Part shown: in pieces, positions 28,178 to 36,017 of the stretch | How positions within the stretch are numbered: the first letter of the stretch is position 1 | Layout of the letters: each line of letters begins with the position of its first letter | From: Candidatus Jettenia caeni | Lineage (GTDB): Bacteria > Planctomycetota > Brocadiia > Brocadiales > Brocadiaceae | DNA: 64,000 nucleotides | Direction of reading: 5' to 3' | Assembly (NCBI GenBank): GCA_000296795.1 | Contig: BAFH01000003.1 | Location: 620,401 to 684,400, forward strand | Notes under the pieces: model-generated | Seen by the model: the letters and a program-made list of their open reading frames with translations, nothing else | Database searches by the model: none | What the model was told of the DNA's origin: nothing | Made by a program: the position numbers and the translations under genes

Positions 28178-28754
28178 GTCCAGAAACAAGGCAAAGCCTT
28201 GTTTCTGGACTAGAAGATTTCTGGACTAGAAGATTTCTGGACTAGAAGATTTCTGGACTAGAAGATTTCTGGACTAGAAGATTTCTGGACTAGAAGATTT
28301 CTGGACTAGAAGATTTCTGGACTAGAAGATTTCTGGACTAGAAGATTTCTGGACTAGAAGATTTCTGGACTAGAAGATTTCTGGACTAGAAGATTTCTGG
28401 ACTAGAAGATTTCTGGACTAGAAGATTTCTGGACTAGAAGATTTCTGGACTAGAAGATTTCTGGACTAGAAGATTTCTGGACTAGAAGATTTCTGGACTA
28501 GAAGATTTCTGGACTAGAAGATTTCTGGACTAGAAGATTTCTGGACTAGAAGATTTCTGGACTAGAAGATTTCTGGACTAGAAGATTTCTGGACTAGAAG
28601 ATTTCTGGACTAGAAGATTTCTGGACTAGAAGATTTCTGGACTAGAAGATTTCTGGACTAGAAGATTTCTGGACTAGAAGATTTCTGGACTAGAAGATTT
28701 CTGGACTAGAAGATTTCTGGACTAGAAGATTTCTGGACTAGAAGATTTCTGGAC
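28178..28754 (+). repeat. Perfect 16-bp tandem repeat, 34 copies, growing from a hairpin arm
   Basis: The unit TTTCTGGACTAGAAGA repeats without a single change from 28202 to 28745 (544 bases, exactly 34 units). A partial TTTCTGGAC then runs to 28754, followed by TTTTTT. Just before it lies a perfect 15-bp inverted repeat: GTCCAGAAACAAGGC at 28178-28192, loop AAA, GCCTTGTTTCTGGAC at 28196-28210. Its right arm contains the first repeat bases. Each unit can form small TTCT/AGAA stems. A TAG occurs in the unit on each strand and the period is not a multiple of three, so all six frames are closed and the array cannot code. Confidence 0.95.
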
Positions 28755-29339
28755 TTTTTTATACAAAAATATAACACAAAAAGACAGCAAAATACAATGA
28801 AAAAAATAAGGCAGAGATGAGGGGGAAGGAGTTAACGGCATATGCATCAAACTAAGAATAGTGTTTCATAAAAAAGGGAGAATATTCCATTGGAAAAAGA
28901 AAAAGGTAAACCGAGAAGTACACAAAGAGAGAAGGATGTAGAGACGCAAGATGTTGCCTCTCCGCCTGCTGTTTTTTTATGAGCCGCTGCCCAGGGCATT
29001 CTGATTTATGGGTAAGGATAAGTTCCTAAAGGGCGACTTCTTTTTTTCACCCTTTTTTAAAACATTCACCATTTCCCCCCTTTTTTAAAGGGGGATCAAG
29101 GGGGATTGTGGGCGGTTTGTTATTCTCCACCGTTTACACATCCCCTGATCCTTTCTTCCTCAAGGGAAAGTCCTGGAGTTTTCACTCCTATCTGTTCTTA
29201 GCTTAATGCATATATGGTGTAGATGCAATGGTGGATTCGCTCTGCTTAATCCATCCTACCGGTAATTCTATAATGAGTAGGGTGGATTAAAGCGCTGCCT
29301 TTTGCGCTGAATCCACCACTTGGATACTGCGTCGTATGG
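28755..29339. repeat. Non-coding region with two dispersed repeats
   Basis: There is no gene. At about 29062-29140 is a second copy of the AAAGGGGGATCAAGGGGGAT repeat seen at 18770-18845. At 29228-29329 is a repeat with GGTGGATT and AATCCACC arms, a central CCTACCGGTAATT, and GCGCTG...GCGCTGAATCC at its right end. The latter recurs in the same orientation at 30902-31003, on the far side of the next two genes. Confidence 0.6.
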
Positions 29340-29972
29340 TTATGCCACTGGTTTATTTGCCGAGTAGCTCGTAATCAAGTTTCTGTAAGCAGGCAGGTGG
29401 CTGGATAGCAGTTTGCCTAAACCCTCAATGTCTTTTCGCCAGTCACGGTGTAGTTCGCTGGCGACAGCCATCCAGTTCATTAATTGCACGCCTGCAGCCG
29501 CCATGCGTGTCCACGCAGCGTAACGCGTGGCCTCGTTGAAGGTGCCGGAAGCATCGGTAACAACAAAGACCTCGAAGCCTTCCTCCAGTGCAGAAAGCGC
29601 AGGGAAGGCCACGCAAACTTCGGTCAGGACACCAGCTATGAGCAATTGTTTGCATCCGGTGGCCCTAACCGCCTTCACAAAGTCCTCGTTGTCCCAGGCA
29701 TTGATCTGTCCGGGACGCGGAATATAGGCAGCTTCCGGGTGGACTTCTTTAAGTTCCGGTACAATCGGACCGTTGGGACCGTCTTCAAAGCTGGTCGTCA
29801 GGATGGTCGGCAGTTTGAAGTATTTTGCGAGATCGGCCAATGCAAGGACGTTGTTCCTGAACTCGTCCGGTGAATAGTCCTGCACAAGGTTGACGAGGCC
29901 GGATTGATGGTCAACAAGAAGAACAGCAGTGTTGTCCTTAGAGAGACGGCGGTAAGTATATTTTGTATTCAT
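29340..29972 (-). CDS. Isochorismatase-family hydrolase (YcaC-like)
   Basis: This 210-residue cysteine hydrolase has the catalytic aspartate D21 in LLVDHQSGL, the RPGQINAWDNEDFVKAV segment and the nucleophile C120 in GVLTEVCVAF. The pattern GFEVFVVTDASGTFNEATRYAAWTRM is characteristic of YcaC-type proteins, which are octameric hydrolases of unknown natural substrate. It does not act on isochorismate as far as is known for this subgroup. It is a single gene, flanked by repeats. Base composition looks somewhat more GC-rich than its neighbours, possibly from transfer, but I did not compute it. Confidence 0.88.
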   Translation of the reverse strand: MNTKYTYRRLSKDNTAVLLVDHQSGLVNLVQDYSPDEFRNNVLALADLAKYFKLPTILTTSFEDGPNGPIVPELKEVHPEAAYIPRPGQINAWDNEDFVKAVRATGCKQLLIAGVLTEVCVAFPALSALEEGFEVFVVTDASGTFNEATRYAAWTRMAAAGVQLMNWMAVASELHRDWRKDIEGLGKLLSSHLPAYRNLITSYSANKPVA

Positions 29973-30202
29973 AGGTAACTCCTTTACGTTTGGTTTAGGG
30001 TTTTGATATTTCTTCAGAGTGGCGTGAAATAGCTTAATTCAATGTATAAGAAATTCAATTCTGTAGGGCAAACCTTTAGGTTTGCGCCCTTTGCAAGGCT
30101 AAAGTCTTGTCCTACATTCCTCTGTTTTTTCATGGGTAGGGGCAGGTTTGAAACCTGCCCCTACTGCCGAAACAGCTTAACCCACAGTCACAGGATACAC
30201 AA
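29973..30202. repeat. Composite repeat and palindrome
   Basis: The span 30042-30120 is a copy of the dispersed composite repeat (GAAATTCAATTCTGTAGGGC, AAACCTTTAGGTTT, AAGGCTAAAGTCTTG). It is followed at about 30135-30163 by a near-perfect palindrome with arms GTAGGGGCAGGTTT and AAACCTGCCCCTAC. The same palindrome recurs after the composite repeat at about 33682-33711. Confidence 0.65.
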
Positions 30203-30772
30203 TTATAAAAGCCGATAGGGATATGCCCGCTTTGTCCACTCGCTCTCAGGATACTTGTTTTGGAGTTGTTCGTAAGCATCCTTGAGCCCCTTTGGGTTAT
30301 TCGTGCTTTTGTATAAACACACACCTCTTAAATACATTGATTCCGGCGCCGAACTGCTTTCAGGGAAATCAGATAAAACCTTTTCTAATTTTGAAAGCGC
30401 TTCCTTAAATTCATTCAAATCAAAATGTACCTTTGCTATCCCCAGTAATAATGAAGGAATTAACTCTTCGGGAGAAAGAAAACCTATTGTCCTGTGATGT
30501 TCCTTACCTTCAGTATCAAGGACTATAAGGGTTGGGGTCCATTTCAAGTTAAAATTAGTAGCAAAGGGTTGAGTATCGGAGCGTACACGCAGTGGAATGA
30601 AAGAATTGGTAATGAATTCATTAACTTTTTTCTCAGGATACGAGACCGCATCCATCTGCTGACAGCCGATTCAGCCCGGATTAAAAAAATCGAGTAACAC
30701 CGGCTTTTTCTCAGACCTTGCCCTTGATAGAGCAGCATCCATCTGCGATTCCCATGTAATTTTATTTTCCAT
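30203..30772 (-). CDS. Thioredoxin-like protein with in-frame UGA (candidate selenoprotein)
   Basis: The frame runs from an ATG at 30772 with AGGAG eight bases upstream. It reads through one TGA at 30673-30671 (codon 34) and ends at 30203, giving 189 residues. The segment around the TGA reads LLDFFNPG-U-IGCQQMDAVSYP, so the TGA stands exactly where the first cysteine of a thioredoxin-type CxxC is expected. The second cysteine is C37. Downstream come FIPLRVRSD, TPTLIVLDTEGKEHHRTIG and a TPR-like helical tail (FDLNEFKEALSKLEKVL, SMYLRGVCLYKS). The frame and conservation are uninterrupted on both sides, which argues for selenocysteine rather than decay. A point nonsense mutation of a cysteine codon or a sequence error remains possible. 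No strong SECIS hairpin is obvious; a weak GCA-loop-UGC stem lies about 15-26 bases after the U. It is probably a cytoplasmic redox protein. Confidence 0.7.
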
Positions 30773-31409
30773 AGTAATGCCTCCTTAAATAGTAAAGTTA
30801 TTAATGAATACATCCCACAAGAACCGAATGATCCCTGAAACCATTTGATAAAGTATCTTATCGATTTTCACGAAAGCAACCTTAGAGACTGTCTGAAAAG
30901 ATGCTATGGTGGATTTGCTCCGCTTAATCCACCCTACCGGTAATTTTATAATGAGTAAGGTGAATTAAGGCGCTGTCTTTTGCGCTGAATCCACTATTGA
31001 GAACTATAGGGCAACCCTTTAGGGTGCTATCCCGTGCACATTCAGGTGGGGAGGCAAGGCTAAACAGGCTGTCCGAGAATGCAATTGCCACCTGCAACAT
31101 ATGCTATATGTTGCACCTATTGTAATAGTTAATCAGTATATAGTACAGCTTTGATCCGTAAAAACAATTCTCGGACAGCCTGTTTAGCCTTGCCTTGCAA
31201 TGACCAAGGCGTTTTCAGGTAAGTTATCTCTAGTACACTGTCAATATAATTCATGATAATGGGGCTGTGTCATTGCGAGGGTATTGTCCGAAGCAATCCC
31301 CTGGGCATTTCAAAAGAGATTGCTTCGGGAAAAAACCCCTCGCAATGACAAATACGAGAGAGTCTATTATGATAAATTAAGTTGACAGTGTACTAGTTGG
31401 ATTCCTTAA
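30773..31409. repeat. Non-coding region with nested repeats
   Basis: At 30902-31003 lies a copy of the GGTGGATT/GCGCTG repeat (partner 29228-29329). A composite repeat with GGGCAACCCTTTAGGG follows and is split by the MITE-like element at 31065-31182. The stretch 31265-31365 holds an imperfect palindrome (TCATTGCGAGGG, GATTGCTTCGG, CCCTCGCAATGA). Copies of ACACTGTCAA and its complement lie at 31236-31245 and 31381-31392. No gene was seen. Confidence 0.6.
31065..31182. mobile_element. MITE-like element 1 (118 bp) nested in composite repeat
   Basis: The left end is CAGGCTGTCCGAGAAT (31065-31080) and the right end is the exact complement (31167-31182). The flanks TAAA (31061-31064) and TTTA (31183-31186) extend the perfect complementarity to 28 bp (31053-31080 and 31167-31194). 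The element sits inside the AAGGCTAAA/GCCTTGCC portion of a composite repeat. The interior has no reading frame. A second element of 117 bp is at 33530-33646 and a solitary right end at 5942-5957. Confidence 0.75.
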
Positions 31410-31976
31410 TCAACCCTGTTTAAGTCTTTTCGTCCAGGCTACCAGACTTTCAATGAGCTCCTTAATTTTTTCCTTTGTTTTTTGATCGGTCACCTTTCCG
31501 TTTTTATCAATTTTTTCATGAGCAAACGGTACCATGACCTCCGGCTGATTTATGGGGTACATGTTGAGGAAAACGAAGCTCTGCCTGAGATGATATTGTG
31601 CCCTTGCCGTTCCCGTCATTCCGATAGAAGCGCCCATTATTGCTACCGGTTTCTCATCGAAGGCATTATCTCCGTATGGTCTGGAAGCGCAGTCAATTGC
31701 GTTTTTCAGGACGCCTGGTATTGAATAATTATATTCCGGCGAAGCAATAAGAATAGCATCGGCAGCCCTGATTTTTGTCTTGAATTGCTTAACCTTATCC
31801 GGGAATTGATTTTCCATGTCCTGACTAAATAAGGGAATTCCTTCAAGATCGAAGATTTCAAGTTTGGCATCTTCCGGGAGAAACTCCAGGGCAGCCTGTA
31901 AGATCGATTTATTGTAAGATTCTTTCCGTAAGCTCCCCGCAAAACCTAGAATAGTAACCATTTTCTCTCTATTCAT
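31410..31976 (-). CDS. NADPH-dependent FMN reductase family protein
   Basis: The 188-residue flavodoxin-fold protein has the FMN phosphate loop GFAGSLRKESYNKSI near residues 12-26, the SPEYNYSIPGVLKNAIDCAS motif of NADPH-dependent FMN/azo/quinone reductases, and KPVAIMGASIGMTGTARAQYHLRQ. It transfers electrons from NAD(P)H through FMN to quinones, azo compounds, chromate or similar acceptors; the physiological substrate is unknown. The length is standard and it is cytoplasmic. It is a single gene. Confidence 0.9.
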   Translation of the reverse strand: MNREKMVTILGFAGSLRKESYNKSILQAALEFLPEDAKLEIFDLEGIPLFSQDMENQFPDKVKQFKTKIRAADAILIASPEYNYSIPGVLKNAIDCASRPYGDNAFDEKPVAIMGASIGMTGTARAQYHLRQSFVFLNMYPINQPEVMVPFAHEKIDKNGKVTDQKTKEKIKELIESLVAWTKRLKQG

Positions 31977-32475
31977 CTGAACTCCTTTCTTTATCTTTCA
32001 AAAAGTTGACGATATGGCTCGTTTCATGTCTAGAGATCACTTAAAGAGAAACACTCCTGATCATGGTTCTCTCATTCGGTATTTATATAAATCATACATG
32101 AGGCTATATCATGAAAAAACGGAATCGATACAGGAAGAGGTTTTAGCCTTGCCCTACGTACATATTATTATGTATAGGAAATTCAAACGTGTCGCCTCCC
32201 CCTGAATTCTCCTCACGAAGAGGGACAATCGCTGTCCCTCGCTGGCGAGGGTGAAAGGAGGTGGATCAGTGTCGGGAAAATAGGTATTTTATTGAGATTC
32301 CTAAATAGGAAATCAGGATATACCATAACTCGTAACACCGTAGTTTTTTGAACTCGTAATACTTTATAGTATGCAAAAAATGAAAGTGTTACCATAATTC
32401 TCATAAAATTACCTATAGTATCTCCTCAATGCAGATACTTGTAATTGTAGTTTTTATCTTAGTACCGATAGAGGT
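31977..32475. other. Intergenic region with repeat fragments
   Basis: No convincing gene was found. The span 32138-32200 is a truncated composite repeat in inverted order (AGCCTTGCCCTACGT, TATGTATAGGAAATTCAAA). It is followed by a CT/GA-rich imperfect palindrome to about 32275 (CCTCCCCCTGA, GGGACAATCGCTGTCCC, GGAGGTGG). Small frames on both strands lack family patterns. Confidence 0.5.
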
Positions 32476-33390
32476 TTAAGCTCTCTTATGCTTGATGAAT
32501 GTACCATGGGAATACTCTTCAAAGGCAATCCGTAGCTCATCTTCCGTATTCATTACAATAGGGCCGTACCATGCGACCGGTTCAACAATAGGCTTACCCG
32601 ATATGAGCAGGAACCTGACAGCATCGTCTTCTGTTGAGACCATCATCTGATCGCCATCATCAAATAGGACGAGGGTTTTATTACTTATAAAGGGGTCTCT
32701 CTGAATATCAAAATAGTTGGCTCCTTCAATCTCATAAGAAAACGGATTCTTCTCCTTGCAAAAGTACCCCTTGCCCTCGATGACATATGCGAAAACGGTG
32801 TGTCCGCGCTTGGTGGGATGGGTGAATTCCGATCGGGCAGGAACTGTTACATCGATGTATTCCGGATCGATGGCGATGTCCCGAACAGGTCCTTGCTTAC
32901 CATTCACTTTTCCGCATATAATCCTGATTTTTGTGCCGTTCTCCAGCACTGCCTCCGGGATTTGATTACTTTTCACATCCCGGTAGCGAGGCTCCGTCAT
33001 TTTATGGGATTTAGGGAGATTGGCCCAAAGTTGAAATCCGAACATCAGACCATCAGGGTCTCCTTTGGGCATTTCCTGATGTATGATCCCGCTTCCGGCG
33101 GTCATCCATTGTACATCACCAGAGGATATAAAGCCCTTATTTCCCATGCTGTCGCCGTGCTCTACATCTCCGCGGAGAACATAGGTGATTGTCTCAATTC
33201 CGCGATGCGGATGCCATGGGAAGCCCTTACTATAGTGCATCGGATTGTCTGAACGAAAGTCGTCCAGCAGTAAAAAAGGATCAAACATCGGGACCTGGCT
33301 ATGTCCGAACGCCCGTTTAAGATGGACGCCAGCTCCTTCGATTGTAGGTTTACTTTTCAAGACTTTGTGGATCTTTCTCGTTTCAGCCAT
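32476..33390 (-). CDS. Pirin family protein
   Basis: The 304-residue bicupin has the pirin N-terminal metal site: PHRGIETITYVLRGDVEHGDS with histidines near 56-58, and the later His-Glu in GIIHQEMPKGDP near 101-104. The RAFGH and FDPFLLLDDF motifs are typical. The C-terminal cupin follows from about residue 165. Some bacterial pirins are quercetin dioxygenases and others modulate enzymes, so the role is open. The length is normal. It is probably monocistronic. Confidence 0.92.
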   Translation of the reverse strand: MAETRKIHKVLKSKPTIEGAGVHLKRAFGHSQVPMFDPFLLLDDFRSDNPMHYSKGFPWHPHRGIETITYVLRGDVEHGDSMGNKGFISSGDVQWMTAGSGIIHQEMPKGDPDGLMFGFQLWANLPKSHKMTEPRYRDVKSNQIPEAVLENGTKIRIICGKVNGKQGPVRDIAIDPEYIDVTVPARSEFTHPTKRGHTVFAYVIEGKGYFCKEKNPFSYEIEGANYFDIQRDPFISNKTLVLFDDGDQMMVSTEDDAVRFLLISGKPIVEPVAWYGPIVMNTEDELRIAFEEYSHGTFIKHKRA

Positions 33391-33669
33391 TGTATTTCTC
33401 CTTAGCTGAATCCTGATATGAGATTTTTACAAAACCTCATATTTATGTATAGGAATTTCAATTCCGCAGGGCAACCCTTTAGGGTTATTATTCCCCCGGC
33501 ATGTTTGTACGGTGAGAGGCAAGGCTAAACAGGTTGTCCGAGAATGTAAGTAAGAATTTTAAAGATACCATTTATTGTTCATATCATATTTACAAGCACA
33601 ATACATCGTATACTAATTTTAAAAATCTTAATTCTCGGACAACCTGTAAAGCCTCGCCCTACATCGATT
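33391..33669. repeat. Composite repeat carrying MITE-like element 2
   Basis: The composite repeat starts at about 33442 (TATGTATAGGAATTTCAATT, GGGCAACCCTTTAGGGTT). It runs to AAGGCTAAA at 33521-33529, is interrupted by the element at 33530-33646, and resumes with TAAAGCCTCGCCCTACAT. The palindrome GGTAGGGGCTGGTTTGAAAC follows from 33680 and overlaps the end of the TolC-like gene. Confidence 0.65.
33530..33646. mobile_element. MITE-like element 2 (117 bp) with TAAA target duplication
   Basis: The left end is CAGGTTGTCCGAGAAT (33530-33545) and the right end ATTCTCGGACAACCTG (33631-33646), a perfect 16-bp inverted repeat. TAAA occurs on both sides (33526-33529 and 33647-33650), consistent with a 4-bp target duplication. 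Compared with element 1 the ends differ at one position, changed in both arms so pairing is kept. The interior sequence is unlike that of element 1 although the length is nearly equal. Confidence 0.78.
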
Positions 33670-35238
33670 TTATTTTTTATGGGTAGGGGCTGGTTTGAAA
33701 CCTGCCCCTGCTGTCTGCTTCAGGGTTTCTACCTGGATTATATGCGAAAACCCTGAGTTGTCAACTTCATTAAGGTAATCATACTTGAATGATTCTGACG
33801 CCTGGGTAGTTATTTGTTCTGTCGATTGAGAAGATGTCTGGGCAGTTTTGCTTATGCCGGTAAGATTTCCTCCCACGGCACGTTCAAGCTCTGATCGGAT
33901 AATCCAATAGTCTCGCAGTGCCTCAATGTACTCGCGACCGGCATTAATTTGATTTTGCTTGGCCAGGAGTAACTCATATACGCCGATAAGCATACCGTTA
34001 TAATAGAGTTGCGATTCTTCCACAATACGTTGACGAAGGGGAAGAACACTATCATGATAGTATTTGACTCTATTGCGAGCGATCAAAAGCTGGTCACGAA
34101 GCGCCCGGACCTCCGAGCGTATATCTATGGCTAAGGAAGAGAGTTGTTGCCGTCTCTGCCGCAAGTGCGCCTCTAAGCGAGCGATTTCGGCTTGTCGTTG
34201 GTTAAAGATCGGAAGTTCAATGGTTACATTGGGTCCTGTGAAATTTACATCATCAGCGACATCGTGCTCTGTATCAACACCAACCTCGAATACATAAAAG
34301 TATCGATATCTGCGCGTCAATGATAGTGCGTAAGCGATGGTCTCCACCTCTTTACGTAACGCAGCGAGATCCAATCGTTGCGATATGGCTTTGGATTCAA
34401 ATTGATCCAGCATGATCTCGTTTTCCGGCAGTTCCGGTAATCTATGAGGGATATTCCAGGTTGTATCCATGCCCCAAAGCCCCATAAGACGATTGAGATG
34501 TTCACGGCCGGCGATAATCTGGATATCTGTTTGTGCCACATCAAGCTTTGCCTGTGCATGGAACCCTTGCTGATTCATGAGATCCAGCATGCTTAACGTA
34601 CCGGCCTCGTGCTGCCGGAAAGCAAGCTCAGCGGCAGCCTCCGTAGCCCAGGCCACGGTAAGACGCATTTCCAATATTTGTTTGTCTGCTTGCAGGGTAT
34701 AGTAAGCCGATTGTACCTCAGAGGCAAGGTTCAGTATTGCATTACCAACATGCAGTTTTGTTTGCTCAAACTGTGTTGCAGCTATCTTCTTTCGTAACGG
34801 AATCACCAGCAGGTCAAGAAAATCTTGTACTACAGAGAATTCAGTATTTGCGCCACGATGGCCATCTGCAGGTCTATCCGGAAACCGGAAGCTGGCCCCA
34901 AATATGGGGTTTCTCAGTAAACCTGCTTGAACAACATCAGCCTGAGCTATGCCTAGTTCTTCATACATTGCCTGTAAGGACCGGTTATTGAGTAATGAGA
35001 TTTGCACGGCCTCGTCCAGAGCCAGTTCCTGCTGGAGCATGGAATGGATTGATTCAGTTACTTCTCCGTCTTCAGGTGTACTGCGGTTCCATTCCACCTG
35101 ATGACCGGTACGTTGCCTGGCAATATTCTGGACATCCGAAAATCCAGCGTCTTTGGGTACAGAAGCACATCCGGTAAATACTATACTGCCTGTCATGATT
35201 ATTACTATTATTAACATGCCTGCCGGTCTGTTCGTCAT
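33670..35238 (-). CDS. TolC-family outer-membrane efflux lipoprotein
   Basis: The 522-residue protein starts with a signal sequence and lipobox FTGC (cysteine near residue 24), then two outer-membrane-efflux repeats of long helices separated by beta-strand segments. Typical segments are LDEAVQISLLNNRSLQAMYEELGIAQADVVQAGLLRNP and the ELPIFNQRQAEIARLEAHLRQ type helix of the second repeat. The C-terminal tail after about residue 460 is low-complexity and ends inside a repeat palindrome (AGAGFKPAPTHKK). It probably forms the outer-membrane channel of a tripartite metal or drug efflux pump. It starts inside the end of the metal-binding lipoprotein gene (4-base overlap). No adaptor or RND pump gene follows. 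Confidence 0.9.
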   Translation of the reverse strand: MTNRPAGMLIIVIIMTGSIVFTGCASVPKDAGFSDVQNIARQRTGHQVEWNRSTPEDGEVTESIHSMLQQELALDEAVQISLLNNRSLQAMYEELGIAQADVVQAGLLRNPIFGASFRFPDRPADGHRGANTEFSVVQDFLDLLVIPLRKKIAATQFEQTKLHVGNAILNLASEVQSAYYTLQADKQILEMRLTVAWATEAAAELAFRQHEAGTLSMLDLMNQQGFHAQAKLDVAQTDIQIIAGREHLNRLMGLWGMDTTWNIPHRLPELPENEIMLDQFESKAISQRLDLAALRKEVETIAYALSLTRRYRYFYVFEVGVDTEHDVADDVNFTGPNVTIELPIFNQRQAEIARLEAHLRQRRQQLSSLAIDIRSEVRALRDQLLIARNRVKYYHDSVLPLRQRIVEESQLYYNGMLIGVYELLLAKQNQINAGREYIEALRDYWIIRSELERAVGGNLTGISKTAQTSSQSTEQITTQASESFKYDYLNEVDNSGFSHIIQVETLKQTAGAGFKPAPTHKK

Positions 35239-35567
35239 TGTTTTTCTTTTGGATCACTCTCTTTCTGATCTTTGGGAATTAATCTCATCCCACACTTTGG
35301 ACACACATCCTGTTCCGATTGAACTATTTCAGGGTGCATGGGACAAGTAAAAATTTCAGATGTCGTTTGCGGCGCCGGTTCGGTAATCTGTTGATTAGTT
35401 TTGACAGATATCTCTCCCTGAAATCGGTTAAGCGGTGGAGAAAAAGGTGCTTCCGGGGCATTCGGATTAGCTGGGTCATTGACAGTAGGAGATAATTCAT
35501 ATATCCGGTTAGCACAGCTTGTCAGCGGCATCATACCCAGAATGATTGCTAGTATCCGCGCTATCAT
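35235..35567 (-). CDS. Lipoprotein with heavy-metal-binding CPMHPE domain
   Basis: The 110-residue protein has a signal sequence with lipobox LTSC, a proline-rich linker, and a C-terminal TCPMHPEIVQSEQDVCPKCGMRLIP. This is the CPMHP...CPxCGM metal-binding module found at the N terminus of Cu/Ag efflux adaptors and P-type ATPases. The linker is unlike any enzyme. It overlaps the TolC-like gene by four bases, so the two are translationally coupled. Function is inferred as periplasmic capture of copper or a similar metal for the channel. The CusB-like remainder of an adaptor is absent. Confidence 0.85.
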   Translation of the reverse strand: MIARILAIILGMMPLTSCANRIYELSPTVNDPANPNAPEAPFSPPLNRFQGEISVKTNQQITEPAPQTTSEIFTCPMHPEIVQSEQDVCPKCGMRLIPKDQKESDPKEKQ

Positions 35568-36017
35568 TGTTGTCTCCTTTTACGGGAAATTATTGCCCAA
35601 AAATTATGAGATGAAACAACATATTGTATCTAACAGACTGATAAGAGATATGTCAAGGATTTTACGCTATTATTTGTCTATATGTTTCTGTGAATCTCTG
35701 TTAATTCAAGTAAAAAGATGAATGGTTTAGCAACTTCAAGTATAATCGCAGAAGTAAATTTAGGTGGCATAGGGATGTCTAAAATGATAGTATCATCTCA
35801 TGATGTATTCAGTTTCATCCATAGGATTTTTTCATTATAGTATTCCAAGGATGAAACTGAAACCATCAACTGACGAAAGACTAATCTTGCTGGCCTAATG
35901 ACATTTTTAAGGACTCCGTATGTTCCCTACATTTGCATACAACCAAAGACCAACTTTCGCCTATTCTGTTCGGTTTCATATATTGGATGCTATATTTCAC
36001 CTCTTTTATACTATATT
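35568..36017. other. Intergenic region
   Basis: No gene was found. There is one short imperfect inverted motif around AGTTTCATCC (35811-35820) and GGATGAAACTG (35849-35859). The DUF763 gene probably starts at the ATG at 36018; the upstream in-frame extension from 35898 is not supported. Confidence 0.4.

Noticed and set aside
28202-28745. Possible CRISPR array
   Set aside because: The unit is only 16 bases, identical and back-to-back with no spacers, and there are no cas genes nearby. It is a tandem repeat.
35898-36017. N-terminal extension of the DUF763 protein
   Set aside because: The extra 40 residues match nothing in the family and the ATG at 36018 starts exactly at the conserved KTGIAHLPLHGG.
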